A stretch of DNA of 6,995 nt, from positions 1 to 6,995 of the forward strand of contig JAHHSC010000070.1 in NCBI GenBank assembly GCA_020025455.1, given 5' to 3'. Positions 6,384-6,995 of the stretch are shown in pieces; position 1 is the stretch's first letter, and the number at the start of each line of letters is the position of its first letter. Below the pieces are notes generated by a model. That model was given only the letters and a program-made list of their open reading frames with translations, was not told the DNA's origin and made no database searches. Source of the DNA: Lawsonibacter sp. (GTDB lineage Bacteria > Bacillota > Clostridia > Oscillospirales > Oscillospiraceae). Position numbers and translations under genes: made by a program.

Positions 6384-6401
6384 TGTTCTTTATTAAGAAC
6401 A
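6384..6401. repeat. 7-bp inverted repeat just downstream of the proximal suf promoter
   Basis: TGTTCTT (6384-6390) and AAGAACA (6395-6401) are perfect complements around a 4-nt AT spacer. The element begins about 7 nt beyond the transcription start predicted from the -10 box at 6415-6420. That is a classic repressor position, or it could be a 5'-end RNA hairpin. Confidence 0.5.
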
Positions 6402-6406
6402 GTTCG

Positions 6407-6418
6407 CAATAATTATTG
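6407..6418. repeat. Perfect 12-bp palindrome overlapping the proximal suf -10 box
   Basis: CAATAATTATTG is its own exact reverse complement. It covers four of the six -10 positions (6415-6418) of the proximal suf promoter and the predicted start point. This is a plausible operator for an unidentified dimeric regulator, though AT-rich palindromes also arise by chance. Confidence 0.45.
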
Positions 6419-6444
6419 TACCATGCGGGCTTCTTCTCTGTCCA
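6415..6444 (-). promoter_or_regulatory. Proximal candidate sigma-A promoter for suf
   Basis: TGGACA (6444-6439) as -35 and TACAAT (6420-6415) as -10, spaced by 18 nt; each hexamer matches the consensus at 5 of 6 positions. The predicted start near 6408 gives a leader of about 85 nt before sufC. Confidence 0.6.
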
Positions 6445-6445
6445 G

Positions 6446-6477
6446 CCATATTTTGCCACAAAATCGGCAAAATATGG
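6446..6477. repeat. 12-bp perfect inverted repeat upstream of the suf -35
   Basis: CCATATTTTGCC (6446-6457) and GGCAAAATATGG (6466-6477) are exact complements around an 8-nt spacer. The near arm ends 2 bp from the proximal suf -35. No T-run follows on either strand, so it is not a standard terminator. It is either a protein-binding site placed like an activator site, or a stable hairpin in transcripts from the distal suf promoter. Confidence 0.6.
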
Positions 6478-6522
6478 TCTTGTGCTCACATAAGTTTTCT
6501 AAACGCGAATCCAGTAGACCCT

Positions 6523-6551
6523 ATTATAGCCATTTTCCCCTTGCTTTTCAA
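6523..6551 (-). promoter_or_regulatory. Distal near-consensus sigma-A promoter toward suf
   Basis: TTGAAA (6551-6546) and a perfect TATAAT (6528-6523) are spaced by exactly 17 nt. No other gene lies between it and sufC on that strand, so it would give suf a leader of roughly 190 nt carrying the inverted repeats described. Its -35 shares base 6546 with the -35 of the divergent T-box promoter. Confidence 0.65.
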
Positions 6552-6569
6552 TAGAGTTTATGTTATAAA
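6541..6569 (+). promoter_or_regulatory. Promoter of the T-box transcript
   Basis: TTGCTT (6541-6546) and TATAAA (6564-6569), spaced by 17 nt. The start is predicted near 6576, immediately before the first paired bases of the T-box. The -35 is a weak match; the -10 differs from consensus at one position. Confidence 0.6.
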
Positions 6570-6575
6570 TGAGAA

Positions 6576-6808
6576 TGAGTCAAAGGTGAAGAACGGGAAG
6601 ATAGCACCTGCGTCCAAAAGAGAGAGGCGGTCATCGGCTGAAAGCCGCCTTGGGACCACCATGTGCTTAGTTCGCCCGGGAGCGGCCCCAGAGATGGGGA
6701 CGGCTGACCGCCGTTATCCGGTTATCAAGTGCGCGTTTCTACGCGAATGCGGGTGGTACCGCGGAGGGTTTGCCTTTCGTCCCAATGTTCGGGATGAAGG
6801 GCTTTTTT
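6576..6808 (+). promoter_or_regulatory. T-box leader, probable Phe (UUC) specifier
   Basis: A tRNA-sensing riboswitch that permits read-through when the matching tRNA is uncharged. The canonical T-box GGGTGGTACCGCG is at 6751-6763, with the UGGU bulge (6754-6757) that pairs with the tRNA acceptor end; its last U calls for discriminator A73. Stem I: lower helix CGGG (6594-6597)/CCCG (6675-6678), specifier loop AAGAU (6598-6602) facing UAGUUCG (6668-6674), then AGCAC (6603-6607)/GUGCU (6663-6667), GUCC/GGAC, an AGAGAG bulge (6621-6626) and a distal hairpin with GGCGG/CCGCC arms. UUC at 6671-6673 followed by a purine is the best-placed specifier, and tRNA-Phe has A73. A CCCC/GGGG hairpin (6686-6699) and a stem III CGCGT/ACGCG (6732-6745) follow. 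T-box identity is certain; the Phe reading was done by eye. Confidence 0.95.
6772..6808 (+). terminator. T-box intrinsic terminator
   Basis: GCCTTTCGTCCC (6772-6783) pairs with GGGATGAAGGGC (6791-6802) over 12 bp, including two G-U pairs, with a 7-nt loop and then six T residues (6803-6808). The upstream arm contains the CGTCCC segment that the T-box captures to form the antiterminator, so termination and tRNA binding compete. Confidence 0.93.
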
Positions 6809-6825
6809 CTTACCCAAACTTAATT

Positions 6826-6831
6826 GAGGTG
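6826..6831 (+). promoter_or_regulatory. Shine-Dalgarno site of the T-box-controlled gene
   Basis: GAGGTG lies directly against an ATG at 6832 and 6 nt before the ATG at 6838. Only the second has workable spacing, so 6838 is taken as the start. Confidence 0.7.
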
Positions 6832-6837
6832 ATGAAA

Positions 6838-6995
6838 ATGAAGCGTTCTTCTCTCTGTGCTGTCCTGATGTGCCTGATTGTGTGTCTCCTGACTGCCTGT
6901 GGGCAGGCCGCTCCGGAGGCGGATGTCTCTCAGCCCCCGCTTTGCTCCGATGTCTCATCGGCAGCAGAGCAGGTTGTCCCGCAAAAGCCCCAGCC
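6838..6995 (+). CDS. Lipoprotein under T-box control (5' part only)
   Basis: Only the first 52 codons are in the window; the frame is open to the end. The product begins with a type II signal peptide: K2/R3, a hydrophobic cysteine-rich core (residues 6-18), and lipobox LTA-C21, followed by GQAAPEADVSQPP and a Ser/Pro/Gln-rich, probably flexible tether. The ATG at 6838 is chosen over the in-frame ATG at 6832, which abuts the ribosome site. It begins 29 nt after the T-run of the T-box terminator, so its expression should depend on uncharged tRNA, probably tRNA-Phe. A surface lipoprotein behind a T-box suggests an amino-acid transporter binding protein or another amino-acid-related envelope protein, but the visible part contains no domain, and I do not assign a function. 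Confidence 0.88.
   Translation, partial: MKRSSLCAVLMCLIVCLLTACGQAAPEADVSQPPLCSDVSSAAEQVVPQKPQ

Noticed and set aside
6481..6490. TGTG-CT-CACA inverted repeat as a CRP-like site.
   Set aside because: The arms are only 4 bp with a 2-nt centre, far short of a CRP/FNR-type site.
6668..6673. Alternative T-box specifiers in the same loop, AGU (Ser) or GUU (Val).
   Set aside because: AGU would call for G73 in tRNA-Ser, which conflicts with the UGGU bulge; GUU would be followed by a C rather than the usual purine. UUC followed by G fits both constraints.
6725..6958. 77-codon open frame on the minus strand across the T-box terminator and lipoprotein start.
   Set aside because: It lies antisense to a well-defined riboswitch and signal peptide, and its product has no recognisable features.

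Overview
The window looks like chromosomal DNA of a moderately GC-rich Bacillota member, most plausibly a gut-type Clostridia of the Oscillospiraceae group. The reasons are a tRNA-sensing T-box leader, purine-rich Shine-Dalgarno sites before every gene, a two-gene SUF-like iron-sulfur locus of clostridial type, and the order nnr, YdcC-like lipoprotein, alr, ndoA, which is the conserved block around alrA in Bacillus and relatives. The genus cannot be fixed from the sequence alone. All complete genes are on the minus strand; only the T-box and the truncated gene after it are on the plus strand.

Reading the minus strand in the direction of transcription: sufC (6324-5596) and a SufB/SufD-family gene (5556-4639) form a short operon for Fe-S cluster assembly, closed by a strong hairpin terminator (4595-4628). 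The second cluster follows: nnr (4567-2951, NAD(P)HX repair), a lipoprotein (2935-2345), alr (2332-1157, D-alanine supply for peptidoglycan), ndoA/mazF (973-608, an mRNA endoribonuclease toxin) and a small exported protein of unknown function (537-1). nnr, the lipoprotein and alr are separated by only 12-15 nt and are probably co-transcribed. The 183 nt between alr and ndoA hold no antitoxin gene. They do hold complementary segments that could hide the ndoA ribosome-binding site.

The 513-nt divergent region (6325-6837) is a regulatory block. Going leftward it carries two candidate suf promoters and several inverted repeats: a perfect 12-bp palindrome over one -10 box, a 7-bp repeat just after the predicted start, and a 12-bp repeat just upstream of the -35. 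Going rightward it carries a promoter whose -35 overlaps that of the distal suf promoter, then a complete T-box leader whose specifier I read as UUC (Phe), with its terminator. The T-box leads into a signal-peptide lipoprotein gene that runs off the window end.

I see no CRISPR array, transposon, prophage or defence island. Most of the genes are housekeeping. The more unusual material is regulatory: the suf leader, the T-box in front of a lipoprotein of unknown function, and the antitoxin-less ndoA with a structured leader.
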